A DNA stretch of 64,000 bases from an uncultured Pseudodesulfovibrio sp. GTDB taxonomy: Bacteria; Desulfobacterota; Desulfovibrionia; Desulfovibrionales; Desulfovibrionaceae. Made by a program: the position numbers and the translations under genes. Below are positions 1 to 7,628 of the stretch, in pieces (the stretch's first letter is position 1; every line of letters begins with the position of its first letter). The stretch lies in the NCBI RefSeq assembly GCF_963662885.1, contig NZ_OY760055.1, forward strand, positions 444,001-508,000, written 5' to 3'. The notes beneath the pieces were generated by a model. That model searched no databases. It saw only the letters and a list, made by a program, of their open reading frames with translations, and was not told the origin of the DNA.

Positions 1-768
1 GTGGAAATGCCCATCCGCAACAACCAGACCGACACCACCATCGCGGCGGGCATCATGGAAACCCTCGGCGCACAGTGCCTCGTCATCCTCGGCGGCGACG
101 GCACCAGTCGGGCGGCTTGCAAAGGTTCGGTAGCCATCCCGCTTCTGCCGCTCTCCACGGGGACCAACAACGTCTTCCCCATCATGGGGGAGGCTACCGT
201 GGCCGGGCTGGCCGCAGGTCTCGTGGCCAGCGGCCGTCTTCCCCGGCAGGCGTGCTGCTACCGGTCCTGCACGTTCGACATCATGATCGACGACGAGGTC
301 GTGGACATGGCCCTTGTGGACGCGGCGGTATATGACGACGTTTTTCTCGGGTCCAAGGCCGTGTGGCATATGGATAAGGTCCCGCAGCTGTTCTTGACCC
401 GATGCAGTGCCAGCGCCATCGGTCTGTCGGCCATTGGCGGTCAGATGCGCTCCATCCGTCCGGAGGAACCGCTGGGGCTGGCGCTCAGGTTGGGCGGCGG
501 CTCGCCGGTCAAGGTCTCGGCGGCCATTGCGCCGGGCATGTTCGCCGACGTGCCGATCTGCGGCATCTCGGACATGGCGCCGGGAGAAATTTTCCATATT
601 GACACGAGCCCCGGCCTGATCGCCCTGGACGGCGAACGCGAAGTGGAGATACCGTCCGGGTCCCGCGCCTCCATACGTCTGAACACGGAAGGGCCATTGG
701 TCATCGACGTGGACAAGACCATGTCCATGGCCCGGGCCGAAGGTCTGTTCCGCCAACCGTCAAAATAA
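1..768 (+). CDS. AcoX-like / ATP-NAD kinase-family protein (5' partial)
   Basis: The reading frame is open to the window edge, so the N-terminus is missing; 255 residues are visible against roughly 330–370 for the family. A GGDGT motif near visible residue 31, followed by a PLSTGTNNVFP segment, is the nucleotide-binding signature of the NAD-kinase/diacylglycerol-kinase fold. The length and the TGTNN context resemble the AcoX proteins found in acetoin dehydrogenase clusters, whose exact reaction is not established. The DUF6506 gene starts 12 bases downstream on the same strand, so the two are probably co-transcribed. A lipoate ligase about 1.5 kb away fits a 2-oxo-acid or acetoin dehydrogenase cluster lying upstream, outside the window. 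The family call is firm; the acetoin link is inference. Confidence 0.75.
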   Translation: MEMPIRNNQTDTTIAAGIMETLGAQCLVILGGDGTSRAACKGSVAIPLLPLSTGTNNVFPIMGEATVAGLAAGLVASGRLPRQACCYRSCTFDIMIDDEVVDMALVDAAVYDDVFLGSKAVWHMDKVPQLFLTRCSASAIGLSAIGGQMRSIRPEEPLGLALRLGGGSPVKVSAAIAPGMFADVPICGISDMAPGEIFHIDTSPGLIALDGEREVEIPSGSRASIRLNTEGPLVIDVDKTMSMARAEGLFRQPSK

Positions 769-780
769 AGAGGAATCGTC

Positions 781-1089
781 ATGAGCGATGTATTGAAAGC
801 CGCATTTATCTTTGTCGCCCCCAACGCCGATCCGGCCAGCCAGCGCAGCTGGGTCAAGACCGAAGCGGTGGAGCTGCTGGCCGTGGCCGTGAAGGACTAC
901 GCCCAGGCTGAAGCCGTGGCCAGGGAACTGGTGGAAAAGGACGGCATCAAGGCCATCGAACTGTGCGGCGGATTCGGCGTGGCCGGAACGGCGCGTATCG
1001 CCGCCGCCGTGGACGTCCCGGTGGGAGTGGTCCGGTTCGACGTGCACCCCGGCCTGGGCAACGTCAGCGGCGACACCCTGTTCGGCTAG
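781..1089 (+). CDS. DUF6506 family protein
   Basis: A 102-residue cytosolic protein without signal peptide or membrane segment. It is a compact alpha/beta domain with the conserved stretches VKTEAVELL, IELCGGFG and GVVRFDVHPGL, typical of the small uncharacterised family DUF6506. An AGAGGAA ribosome binding site lies just before the ATG. It follows the AcoX-like gene closely and probably shares its transcript. No catalytic residues can be assigned with confidence, although the conserved Cys-Gly-Gly and His in the C-terminal half could be functional. The function is unknown. Confidence 0.7.
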   Translation: MSDVLKAAFIFVAPNADPASQRSWVKTEAVELLAVAVKDYAQAEAVARELVEKDGIKAIELCGGFGVAGTARIAAAVDVPVGVVRFDVHPGLGNVSGDTLFG

Positions 1090-1227
1090 TAAAAGAAGCA
1101 CATTTTCTGCCGCACCGAAGGCGCAACAAAGAGGGTGGAAGGGCGCGAGTCCTTCCCCTTGGAGGCGGAGTCATCCGAATAGGCCGCCAAGCGGCCATCG
1201 AAATCAAATTTCGTTTCGGATAGGGCT

Positions 1228-1617
1228 CTATGCCCCGGCGAGCACGTGCTCCTTGGTCACGAAGCAGGTGAAGGTGCCGCTGAAGACCACGTCCTCTCCG
1301 CAGGAGACTTCAACCTGGACCAGGTGCTTGCGCTCCTGCGGGGTCTGGTCCTGCGCCTTGGCGACCAGCACGTCACCCACACGGGACGGCTTGAGGAAGC
1401 GGGTCTCGGCTGCTCCGAGGACCACGTTGGGGTGGTTGACGGAGAGCATGGCCGCGTAGTCGGCCAGCCCGAATATGAAGCCGCCGTGGACCAGTCCGCT
1501 GGCATCGGCGGCCATGTCGGCCTTGCAGGTCATGCTGACCGTGCTGGCTCCTTCCGTCACTTCGACCGGTTCACCGCACAGGGACTGGTTGATGCTTTCA
1601 TGGGTCTTGATTTCCAT
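1228..1617 (-). CDS. PaaI-type hotdog-fold thioesterase
   Basis: A 129-residue single hotdog domain. The motif VHGGFIFGLADYAAM matches the PaaI/YbgC hotdog helix, where the HGG turn and an acidic residue place the acyl-CoA thioester for hydrolysis. The likely role is hydrolysis of a short-chain or aromatic acyl-CoA in the cytoplasm; the substrate cannot be read from sequence. The start is ATG at 1617 because the hotdog domain begins directly there, while the upstream extension of the frame is arginine/serine-rich and not protein-like. It lies 112 bases after the AhpD-like gene on the same strand and may be co-transcribed with it. Confidence 0.8.
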   Translation of the reverse strand: MEIKTHESINQSLCGEPVEVTEGASTVSMTCKADMAADASGLVHGGFIFGLADYAAMLSVNHPNVVLGAAETRFLKPSRVGDVLVAKAQDQTPQERKHLVQVEVSCGEDVVFSGTFTCFVTKEHVLAGA

Positions 1618-1729
1618 ACATACCTCGATGAGGAAGCGGAACGCGTATCCGCCGTTTTGCCGACGGAGTACTTCGGGGTCCGGGAAGGTACGCAGTGATC
1701 CCGGACCCCGACTCAAAGCCGTCGACCGT

Positions 1730-2056
1730 TTAGTCGAAGAGGTCTTCCAGTTCGTCGAACACGTAGTGCATGTACATGACCTTGGGCGAGCCGCCCATGG
1801 AAATGGCGAGCATGGCTGCCTGCATGATTTCTTCCTTGGTGGCGCCATGGCTGGCCGCTCCCTGAATGTGGAGGGAGATGCACATCTCGCACTGGGACAT
1901 CATGGAACAGGCCACGTGGATCAGTTCCTGGGTCTTGTGGTCGATGGGTCCAAATTGGCTGATCTCCTTGGTGAAAGCAAGGTAATTGGGGAAGACGTTG
2001 CCTGCCCGCTGAGTCATTTTAGCCAAAGTCGTTGCTGCTTTTTCTGCTGCATCCAT
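1730..2056 (-). CDS. Carboxymuconolactone decarboxylase/AhpD-like protein
   Basis: A 108-residue all-helical protein with the CMD-family core SMMSQCEMCISLHIQGA. The CxxC followed by a histidine four residues later is the AhpD-type redox/proton-relay centre, so it probably acts as a peroxidase-like or disulfide-handling protein rather than a true decarboxylase. The start is ATG at 2056 with GAGAAACTCTC upstream. In the upstream gap a CCCCG/CGGGG pair encloses an AT-rich segment, which may be part of its promoter. The neighbouring thioesterase downstream could be in the same transcript. Confidence 0.8.
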   Translation of the reverse strand: MDAAEKAATTLAKMTQRAGNVFPNYLAFTKEISQFGPIDHKTQELIHVACSMMSQCEMCISLHIQGAASHGATKEEIMQAAMLAISMGGSPKVMYMHYVFDELEDLFD

Positions 2057-2184
2057 GAGAGTTTCTCCTGGGTTTTGAAGTTGCGATGCTCCAATACAGC
2101 AAGGAGTATGCCCCGGTTATTTTTAATATGAAAATCGGGGTGTTGAGTTAAATATCGGATGCTGGAGATGGGGAAAAGCGGCCG

Positions 2185-2250
2185 CCGCCTGTCCCGGAGG
2201 TGAACATTGATCGGTTTTCGAACAGGTCCTCCGGGACGAGCGGGAGGCGG
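2185..2250 (-). terminator. Large hairpin at the 3' end of lplA
   Basis: Inner arms GTCCCGGAGG (2191–2200) and CCTCCGGGAC (2228–2237) pair perfectly. Outer arms CCGCCT (2185–2190) and AGGCGG (2245–2250) extend the stem. On the minus strand the hairpin starts a few bases after the lplA stop and is followed by a short T run, which fits a terminator. Confidence 0.5.
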
Positions 2251-2256
2251 GGAATT

Positions 2257-3234
2257 TTAGAACAGGCAGTCCAGGAGCACGGGCAGAGTGACGCCGTGCA
2301 GGTAGTCGTCGAGATTGACGTCGGCAAGCCGGGACTCGATTTCGCCGCGTTCATGGCGGCATCCCGTCAGACGTTCTTCAAGGGCGTCCACGTCGCGTAC
2401 CCCGAAATAGTCGCCGAACAGCCTTGCCGTGAGGATGCGTCCCTTCTTGACGTAGAGGTTCACGTCCAGCAGGCCGCCTTCGGTGCGGGTGCGCTTGGAG
2501 AAGTTGTAGGCCGGGGAGGACCCGAAGTTCCAGTCCCAGGTGCGGTAACGTTTTTCGGCCATGGATTCGACGGTCTTGGACTCGGCGTCGGTCAAGGCCA
2601 TGTCGTCGGGTGAGGCGCCGCCTGACACGAAGTCCATGAGCGCCTTGATGAACTCCGTGACTTCCATGGGGGCGGGCAGGTGGCTCGATATGTTGGTCAC
2701 CCGCGACCGCACGCTCTTGACCGCCTTGTCGCGGTATTTTTCCGGGTCCACGCGCAGGGCTCCGCTCAGGTCGGCCATATCCGAGGAGAAGAGCAGGGTG
2801 CCGTGGTGCAGGATGCGTCCGCCGTGGAAATGCTGGGCGTTGCCCGAGAACTTTTTGCCTTCGATGAGCAGATCGTTGCGCCCGCTGAATTCGCAGGCCA
2901 CGCCCATGGCTGCCAGAGCCTTCTGGATGGGTACGGTGAAACGCTCGAAGTCCAGTCCTTCCGTCGGGTTGCCGTTGTTGATGAAGGTGAAGTTGATGTT
3001 CCCCAAATCGTGGAATACGGCCCCGCCACCGCTCAGCCTGCGGACCACCGGGATGCCGCGTTCCCGGGTGAAGGTCTCGTCGATTTCGGCCAGGGTGTTC
3101 TGGTTGCGGCCGACGATGACCGCCGGGCGGTTGCGCCAGAGCATGAATATCTCGTCGGCGGATTGGGTCAGCAACAGTTCCTCGGCGGCCAGGTTGAAGG
3201 CCGGGTCCGTGGACGGATTGTATATGTATCGCAT
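2257..3234 (-). CDS. lplA: Lipoate-protein ligase A
   Basis: A 325-residue protein of the LplA family, which adenylates free lipoate and transfers it to the E2 or GcvH lipoyl domain. The diagnostic motifs are present: RRLSGGGAVFHDLGNINFTF near residues 75–95 and the lysine-bearing stretch GRNDLLIEGKKFSGNAQ near 135–150. A C-terminal accessory domain with the YRTWDWNFG block (around residue 245) is also present, so this is the full two-domain bacterial ligase. ATG at 3234 is preceded by AAAGGAGCACCC, a good ribosome binding site; the longer upstream frame is not protein-like. Together with the AcoX-like gene it suggests a lipoylated 2-oxo-acid/acetoin dehydrogenase nearby. Confidence 0.93.
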   Translation of the reverse strand: MRYIYNPSTDPAFNLAAEELLLTQSADEIFMLWRNRPAVIVGRNQNTLAEIDETFTRERGIPVVRRLSGGGAVFHDLGNINFTFINNGNPTEGLDFERFTVPIQKALAAMGVACEFSGRNDLLIEGKKFSGNAQHFHGGRILHHGTLLFSSDMADLSGALRVDPEKYRDKAVKSVRSRVTNISSHLPAPMEVTEFIKALMDFVSGGASPDDMALTDAESKTVESMAEKRYRTWDWNFGSSPAYNFSKRTRTEGGLLDVNLYVKKGRILTARLFGDYFGVRDVDALEERLTGCRHERGEIESRLADVNLDDYLHGVTLPVLLDCLF

Positions 3235-3409
3235 GGGTGCTCCTTTTCGCGGATAATGCAAAAGGCGGGCCTTGAAACGATCGGCAAATCGGGCCTCGTC
3301 CAGCGGCCTATACCTGCCGCCGGGCCGCGCGGCAAGGGAGGGCGCTAGTGGTGTTGTTCGGGCAATGAGGGTATGACCTTTGCACAGGAAAGGGAAAAGG
3401 AGTGTGAGC

Positions 3410-4204
3410 GTGAGCGATTGCGTCGACATAGACCTGGTGGCCAACGCGGGCGTCCTGGTGCGGGGCGTGGGGCTTGGCCTGCTCGTGGACGGCATGCACG
3501 ACCAGGACGGGCATCCGTTCAGCCGGGTGGAAGCGGACGACATGGACCGCATGGCTCGGGCCGAGGGCATATTCAACCGGTTGGATTACCTGCTGTTCAC
3601 CCATGAGCACCCGGATCACTTCACTCCGGAGCTGGTGTCGGAGCATGTGAAGCGCAGGCCGGTCCGGGGTGTTTTTCTGCCCGCTCCGACCGAGAAACCC
3701 GAAGGTCGTGCCGATCTGCTCCGTACCCTCGAAGAGCAAGGTGTTCCGCATTGGACCATGGGCCCCGAACCGGGGGACACCGTGTCGGTTTCACCCGAGC
3801 CCGGCCTGACGGTCACGGCCATCGGTACGAGGCACATGGGCGAGCAGTTCCGGCATATGCGCAACGACTGCCTGCTCGTCACCCTTGGAGGCATGAATTT
3901 GCTCTTTACGGGCGATGCGGATCATGTCCCGGAATATTACGAAAAGGCCCTGAAAGGCGTGGCGTTGGACGCGGCCTTCGTCAACCCGATCTTCTACCAC
4001 AATCCTGACGGGCAGGGGATCATCGACGACATCTTTTCGCCCATGGAGCTGGTCATCTACCACATGCCCAAACAGGGCAGGGATCCCTACCATCTGGCCT
4101 TTACGGTCAAGCGCGCCATGCAGCGGTATGCCCGTCCGGACATGCCGGTTCACGTGCTCGATGCGGCCGCTCCCCACGTCAATATCTGTCGGTCGGGGTT
4201 GTAG
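3410..4204 (+). CDS. MBL-fold metal-dependent hydrolase
   Basis: A 264-residue protein of the UlaG-like/beta-lactamase-fold group. The metal motif THEHPDHF near residue 66 gives the HxHxDH signature, followed by LLFTGDADHVPEY with the bridging aspartate and a later His near YHMPKQGRDPYH. There is no signal peptide, so it is cytosolic. GTG at 3410 is preferred because AAGGAG (3397–3402) sits seven bases upstream; a GTG at 3404 is too close to it, and the TTG at 3380 has no site. It is divergent from lplA and converges on tetR. The substrate is unknown. Confidence 0.8.
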   Translation: MSDCVDIDLVANAGVLVRGVGLGLLVDGMHDQDGHPFSRVEADDMDRMARAEGIFNRLDYLLFTHEHPDHFTPELVSEHVKRRPVRGVFLPAPTEKPEGRADLLRTLEEQGVPHWTMGPEPGDTVSVSPEPGLTVTAIGTRHMGEQFRHMRNDCLLVTLGGMNLLFTGDADHVPEYYEKALKGVALDAAFVNPIFYHNPDGQGIIDDIFSPMELVIYHMPKQGRDPYHLAFTVKRAMQRYARPDMPVHVLDAAAPHVNICRSGL

Positions 4205-4213
4205 GTCAGGCCA

Positions 4214-4855
4214 CTAGTCGACGATGCCGAGCATGCGCAGGAACACGGCGTACAGCCGGTCCGGTATGTCTTCGGGCCGCTGGGTGCCGATCATGGCTTC
4301 GTCGCAGCCGCCGCGAAAGCAGTAGAACATCATGACCGCGGTCCAGCGGCATTCCTTCACCTCCCAGGCTCCGGCACGGATACCGTCGTCGATCAATTCG
4401 GCCAGACTGCGGGTTACTTCGGATTCGAGCATGGAATTGCGAAACGGCATCTCGGTGCCGTAGATGACCACGTCGTGCAGGTCGCTTAGCGCGAAGTAGC
4501 CATCCACCGCCTCCTGTATCCAGGCACGGATGCGTCCGCGATGGTCGTCGGCAGGGCATCGATCCACCCCGGCCCGGATAAAGCCGGTGATCCGTTTGTC
4601 GAAGTCTTCCCGAAGGCTCTGGAGCAGTTCCGCCTTGTTCGCGAAATAGTGGTACAGCGTGCCTTTGGCAAAGCCTGCGTCCGCCGCGATCTCGTTCATG
4701 GTTGTGGAGGCGTAACCTTTTTCCACGAAGAGTCGGCCCGCTGATTCCAGCAGGTTGGCCCGCCGCTGTTCGGCCTTGCGGGGCCCCTTGGGCGCGCCCG
4801 GTCGGTTGGCGGTGTTGCGCGGGGTCATTGTCTTGTCGTCTTTTTTGTTATTCAT
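4214..4855 (-). CDS. TetR/AcrR-family transcriptional regulator
   Basis: A 213-residue protein. The N-terminal helix-turn-helix (about residues 28–75) has the typical TetR sequence RRANLLESAGRLFVEKGYASTTMNEIA followed by GFAKGTLYHYFANKAELL. The C-terminal helical domain is the ligand-binding and dimerisation part and carries no recognisable ligand motif. The first 25 residues are rich in Lys, Arg and Pro and probably disordered. It is divergent from the molybdopterin enzyme at 5159, and two dyads lie between them (4936–4975). Autoregulation and control of that enzyme are therefore likely (inference). Confidence 0.88.
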   Translation of the reverse strand: MNNKKDDKTMTPRNTANRPGAPKGPRKAEQRRANLLESAGRLFVEKGYASTTMNEIAADAGFAKGTLYHYFANKAELLQSLREDFDKRITGFIRAGVDRCPADDHRGRIRAWIQEAVDGYFALSDLHDVVIYGTEMPFRNSMLESEVTRSLAELIDDGIRAGAWEVKECRWTAVMMFYCFRGGCDEAMIGTQRPEDIPDRLYAVFLRMLGIVD

Positions 4856-4935
4856 ATATCATGGAAGTTAGAGGCGTCTTGGGGTGGAATACACCGTATC
4901 CATCGCCATGGCGTTGATTGTTTCGTACTATTTAT

Positions 4936-4975
4936 TCGACCGCAAGTCGATTTTAAATTGACCCATGGTCGATTT
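4936..4975. promoter_or_regulatory. Two tandem dyads in the tetR / molybdopterin-gene intergenic region
   Basis: Dyad 1 at 4936–4950 is TCGAC–5 bases–GTCGA. Dyad 2 at 4955–4975 has arms AAAT-n-GACC and GGTC-n-ATTT around a 3-base centre. Both carry a TCGA/GACC-type core, as expected for a TetR dimer. They are the only strong symmetry in the 303-base gap 4856–5158; the rest of the gap shows no gene. Confidence 0.5.
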
Positions 4976-5158
4976 TTGTCCAAGGTTGAGGCAGTCCCGA
5001 TTACGCGATTCGGCAATTCGGGTTATGAACATGGCATGGGGTCCCTTTACAAGCCCAGGGTGCCTGTCGCGGAGGAGGAAACCGCGCCGGGGCCGGGCTG
5101 GGTGATTTCGCCCGCGGCAGTCGGGACATCCGTACCAATAGCGGTGGAGGAAAACACC

Positions 5159-7339
5159 ATGGAAGTACGCAGAAGCTATTGCGGCCTCTGTCATCCCCGG
5201 TGCGGCATGCTGTTGCATATCGACAACGGTAAGGTCGTCAAGATCACCGGGGACCCCGACCATCCGATCTCCCGCGGCGTGCTCTGTGAGCGCGGCCGGT
5301 TGATGCTGGATCATATTTATCATCCCGATCGTCTGAACCATCCCCTGAAAAGGGTCGGCGAGCGGGGCGAAGGCCGCTGGGAGCGGATCAGCTGGGAACA
5401 GGCCCTGGACGAGGTTGCCGAAAAGCTGGGCAAGCTCAGGGACGAATACGGCCCCGAGACCCTGACCTTCACCCACGGGACCAAGCGGACGTACCACTGG
5501 GACTGCCGCAGGTTCTTCAACCTGTTCGGCTCGCCCAACACCTGCGGCGTGAACACCATCTGCATGTGTCCGAGCTACGCCACCGAGTTCGCCACTTACG
5601 GCGGCATGGTCATGGGCAGCGAGATTCCGGCGGCGAAGTGTGTCGTCCTGTGGGGCCACAACTCTTCCAAGTCGTATCCGACCTTCACCTACCCCATGGT
5701 CAACGGCGCCCAGAAGCACGGGGCCAAACTTATCGTCATTGATCCGCGCCGGACCAAGGAGGCCGAAAAGGCCGACCTGTGGCTGCAGATCCGTCCCGGT
5801 ACGGACATGGCCATGATGATGGGTTGGATGCGCCACATCATCGCGAGCGAACTCTACGACAAGGATTTCGTGGCCAATTACACCGTGGGCTTTGACGAAC
5901 TCAAGGAGGCCGTGGAACCCTACACCCCGGAATTGGTCGAGGAGATCACCACGGTCCCGGCCGCTCTCACCGTGCAGGCCGCCGAAATGTACGCCACCAA
6001 CTCCCCGGCCGTGCTGCCCTTCGGCCTGGGGCTGGACAAGCAGGGCGTCAACGCCACCCAGTGCGCCCGGGGCCGGGCAATCCTCAGGGCCCTGACCGCC
6101 AACCTGGAAATCCCGGGCGGCGACAACATCAGCCTGGCGGGCGACATCGGCAAGATCCACGACTGGACCTCCCTGGAATGCAACGACATGATCTCAGCGG
6201 AGCAACGGGCCAAGCAGCTGGGCAGCGATGAATATCCGTTCTTCGGGTTCCCGGGCTGGGAAATGAACACGGCGGCCAACGCCAAGCTCCCCGAAGGGTA
6301 TCTCGCTCCGCCCGAGGCGTGGCACTCGAACCTGGCCCACGCCCGGCCGGTGATGGACGCCATTGTAACCGGCAAGCCTTACCCGGTGACCGCCGCCATC
6401 ACCCTGGCGAACAACCCGCTCCTCGCCCTGCCCAACACCCAGCATGTGTTCGAGGCCCTCAAGGCGCTGCAACTCTACGTGGTCATGGAATACTACATGA
6501 CCCCGTCCGCGGCCATGGCCGACTACGTGTTCCCCGCGTCTACCACGGTGGAGCAGCCCGAGATGTGGCTGACCCGTGATTTCTGCGTGGCCTGCCCGCA
6601 GGGCATCGACAAGATCGAGGAGCGCCACGACAGCTACTACTTCTACAGGCAGCTGGGTCTGCGGCTGGGCCAGGAGGAGCACTGGCCGTGGGAGACCGTC
6701 GAGGACGTTTACGACCACTGCCTGGAACCGCTCGGGCTGACCTTCCAGCAGCTGGCGGAACAGAACGGCGTGTTCGGGAAAAGGGAGTACAAGCGGTATG
6801 AGAAGCACGGCTTCGGCACCCCGTCCGGCAAGGTCGAGCTCAAGTCCTCGATCTTCGAGAAGATGGGTGCGTCCCCGGTGCCGGTCTATCGCGAACCCGT
6901 ATGGAGCCCCAAGAGCGAGGACCCGGACCTTACCCGGGAATATCCGCTCATACTGATCACCGGCAGCCGGTTCATGCCCATGTATCAGTCCGAGCAACGC
7001 CAGATCGAGAAGGCCCGCGAGAAGGTGCCCGATCCGTTGCTTTCCATCCATCCCGACACGGCCGCCAAGCTGGGGCTGGCCGAAGGCGACTGGGCGGTGA
7101 TCTCCACTCCGCACGGGTCCATCCGCCAGCGCATCTGTCTATCCGACGCCATGCACCCGAGCACGGTGGACGCCCAGCATTCATGGTGGTTCCCGGAACG
7201 CAACGGCAAGCTGCCGGAGCTGTACGGCGCGTTCGATTCGAACACCAACATGCTCTGTCCGGACGATCCCGAGTTCTGCAGCCCGGAGATCGGCAGCTGG
7301 CCCCATACGGCGCTCATGTGCCGTGTGGAAAAGGAATAG
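5159..7339 (+). CDS. Molybdopterin-dependent oxidoreductase, orphan catalytic subunit
   Basis: A 726-residue protein of the DMSO-reductase superfamily. Cys8, Cys11, Cys15 and Cys43 form the N-terminal [4Fe-4S] site (CGLCHPRC … GVLCERG). The molybdopterin domain runs to about residue 590, and the C-terminal cofactor-binding domain from about 600, with LITGSRFMPMYQSEQRQ. The likely Mo/W ligand is Cys135 or Cys137 in NTICMCPS. There is no twin-arginine signal and no iron-sulfur or membrane partner gene beside it, so it is cytosolic and stands alone, as in acetylene hydratase-like and related tungsten enzymes. ATG at 5159 has GGTGGAGG eight bases upstream; the longer frame back to 4958 runs through the operator dyad and is rejected. 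The substrate is unknown. TetR is the probable regulator. Confidence 0.88.
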   Translation: MEVRRSYCGLCHPRCGMLLHIDNGKVVKITGDPDHPISRGVLCERGRLMLDHIYHPDRLNHPLKRVGERGEGRWERISWEQALDEVAEKLGKLRDEYGPETLTFTHGTKRTYHWDCRRFFNLFGSPNTCGVNTICMCPSYATEFATYGGMVMGSEIPAAKCVVLWGHNSSKSYPTFTYPMVNGAQKHGAKLIVIDPRRTKEAEKADLWLQIRPGTDMAMMMGWMRHIIASELYDKDFVANYTVGFDELKEAVEPYTPELVEEITTVPAALTVQAAEMYATNSPAVLPFGLGLDKQGVNATQCARGRAILRALTANLEIPGGDNISLAGDIGKIHDWTSLECNDMISAEQRAKQLGSDEYPFFGFPGWEMNTAANAKLPEGYLAPPEAWHSNLAHARPVMDAIVTGKPYPVTAAITLANNPLLALPNTQHVFEALKALQLYVVMEYYMTPSAAMADYVFPASTTVEQPEMWLTRDFCVACPQGIDKIEERHDSYYFYRQLGLRLGQEEHWPWETVEDVYDHCLEPLGLTFQQLAEQNGVFGKREYKRYEKHGFGTPSGKVELKSSIFEKMGASPVPVYREPVWSPKSEDPDLTREYPLILITGSRFMPMYQSEQRQIEKAREKVPDPLLSIHPDTAAKLGLAEGDWAVISTPHGSIRQRICLSDAMHPSTVDAQHSWWFPERNGKLPELYGAFDSNTNMLCPDDPEFCSPEIGSWPHTALMCRVEKE

Positions 7340-7382
7340 AAGTCCCCGGCTCGTATCGGCTCTGATCCAATAAAATGAGGAT

Positions 7383-7406
7383 CCCGCAACGCCTTCGCGT
7401 TGCGGG
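7383..7406 (+). terminator. Rho-independent terminator after the molybdopterin gene
   Basis: Perfect 10-bp stem CCCGCAACGC / GCGTTGCGGG with a CTTC tetraloop, followed by GTTTTTC. It lies 43 bases after the stop at 7339. The remaining bases to 7628 show no gene. Confidence 0.9.
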
Positions 7407-7628
7407 GTTTTTCTTTGGGAAGGGGGCTATTTCGGAAGGCTTTCGGCGATCCGCGCCCAACGGGAATAGGTCTTGGCAATGGTCCCCATGAAGTGTAAAA
7501 AAATCAATGTTGACACGTGTTCAGCAAACGGACGAACCCTGGAATCGTTCTGTTTCAGACGGGTCGGCAATGCGATCTTCTCCGCGAGGAGACCGGGAGG
7601 GCATTTGTTTTTGCATGAAGAGAGTGGA

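Noticed and set aside
1182..1213. Short GGCCGC/GCGGCC and CGAAAT/ATTTCG palindromes as a terminator
   Set aside because: The stems are only 6 bp each with no T run; too weak to call.
4958..5158. 67-residue N-terminal extension of the first molybdopterin enzyme
   Set aside because: It runs across the operator dyad, is not protein-like, and ATG 5159 has a good ribosome binding site and the family-typical start.
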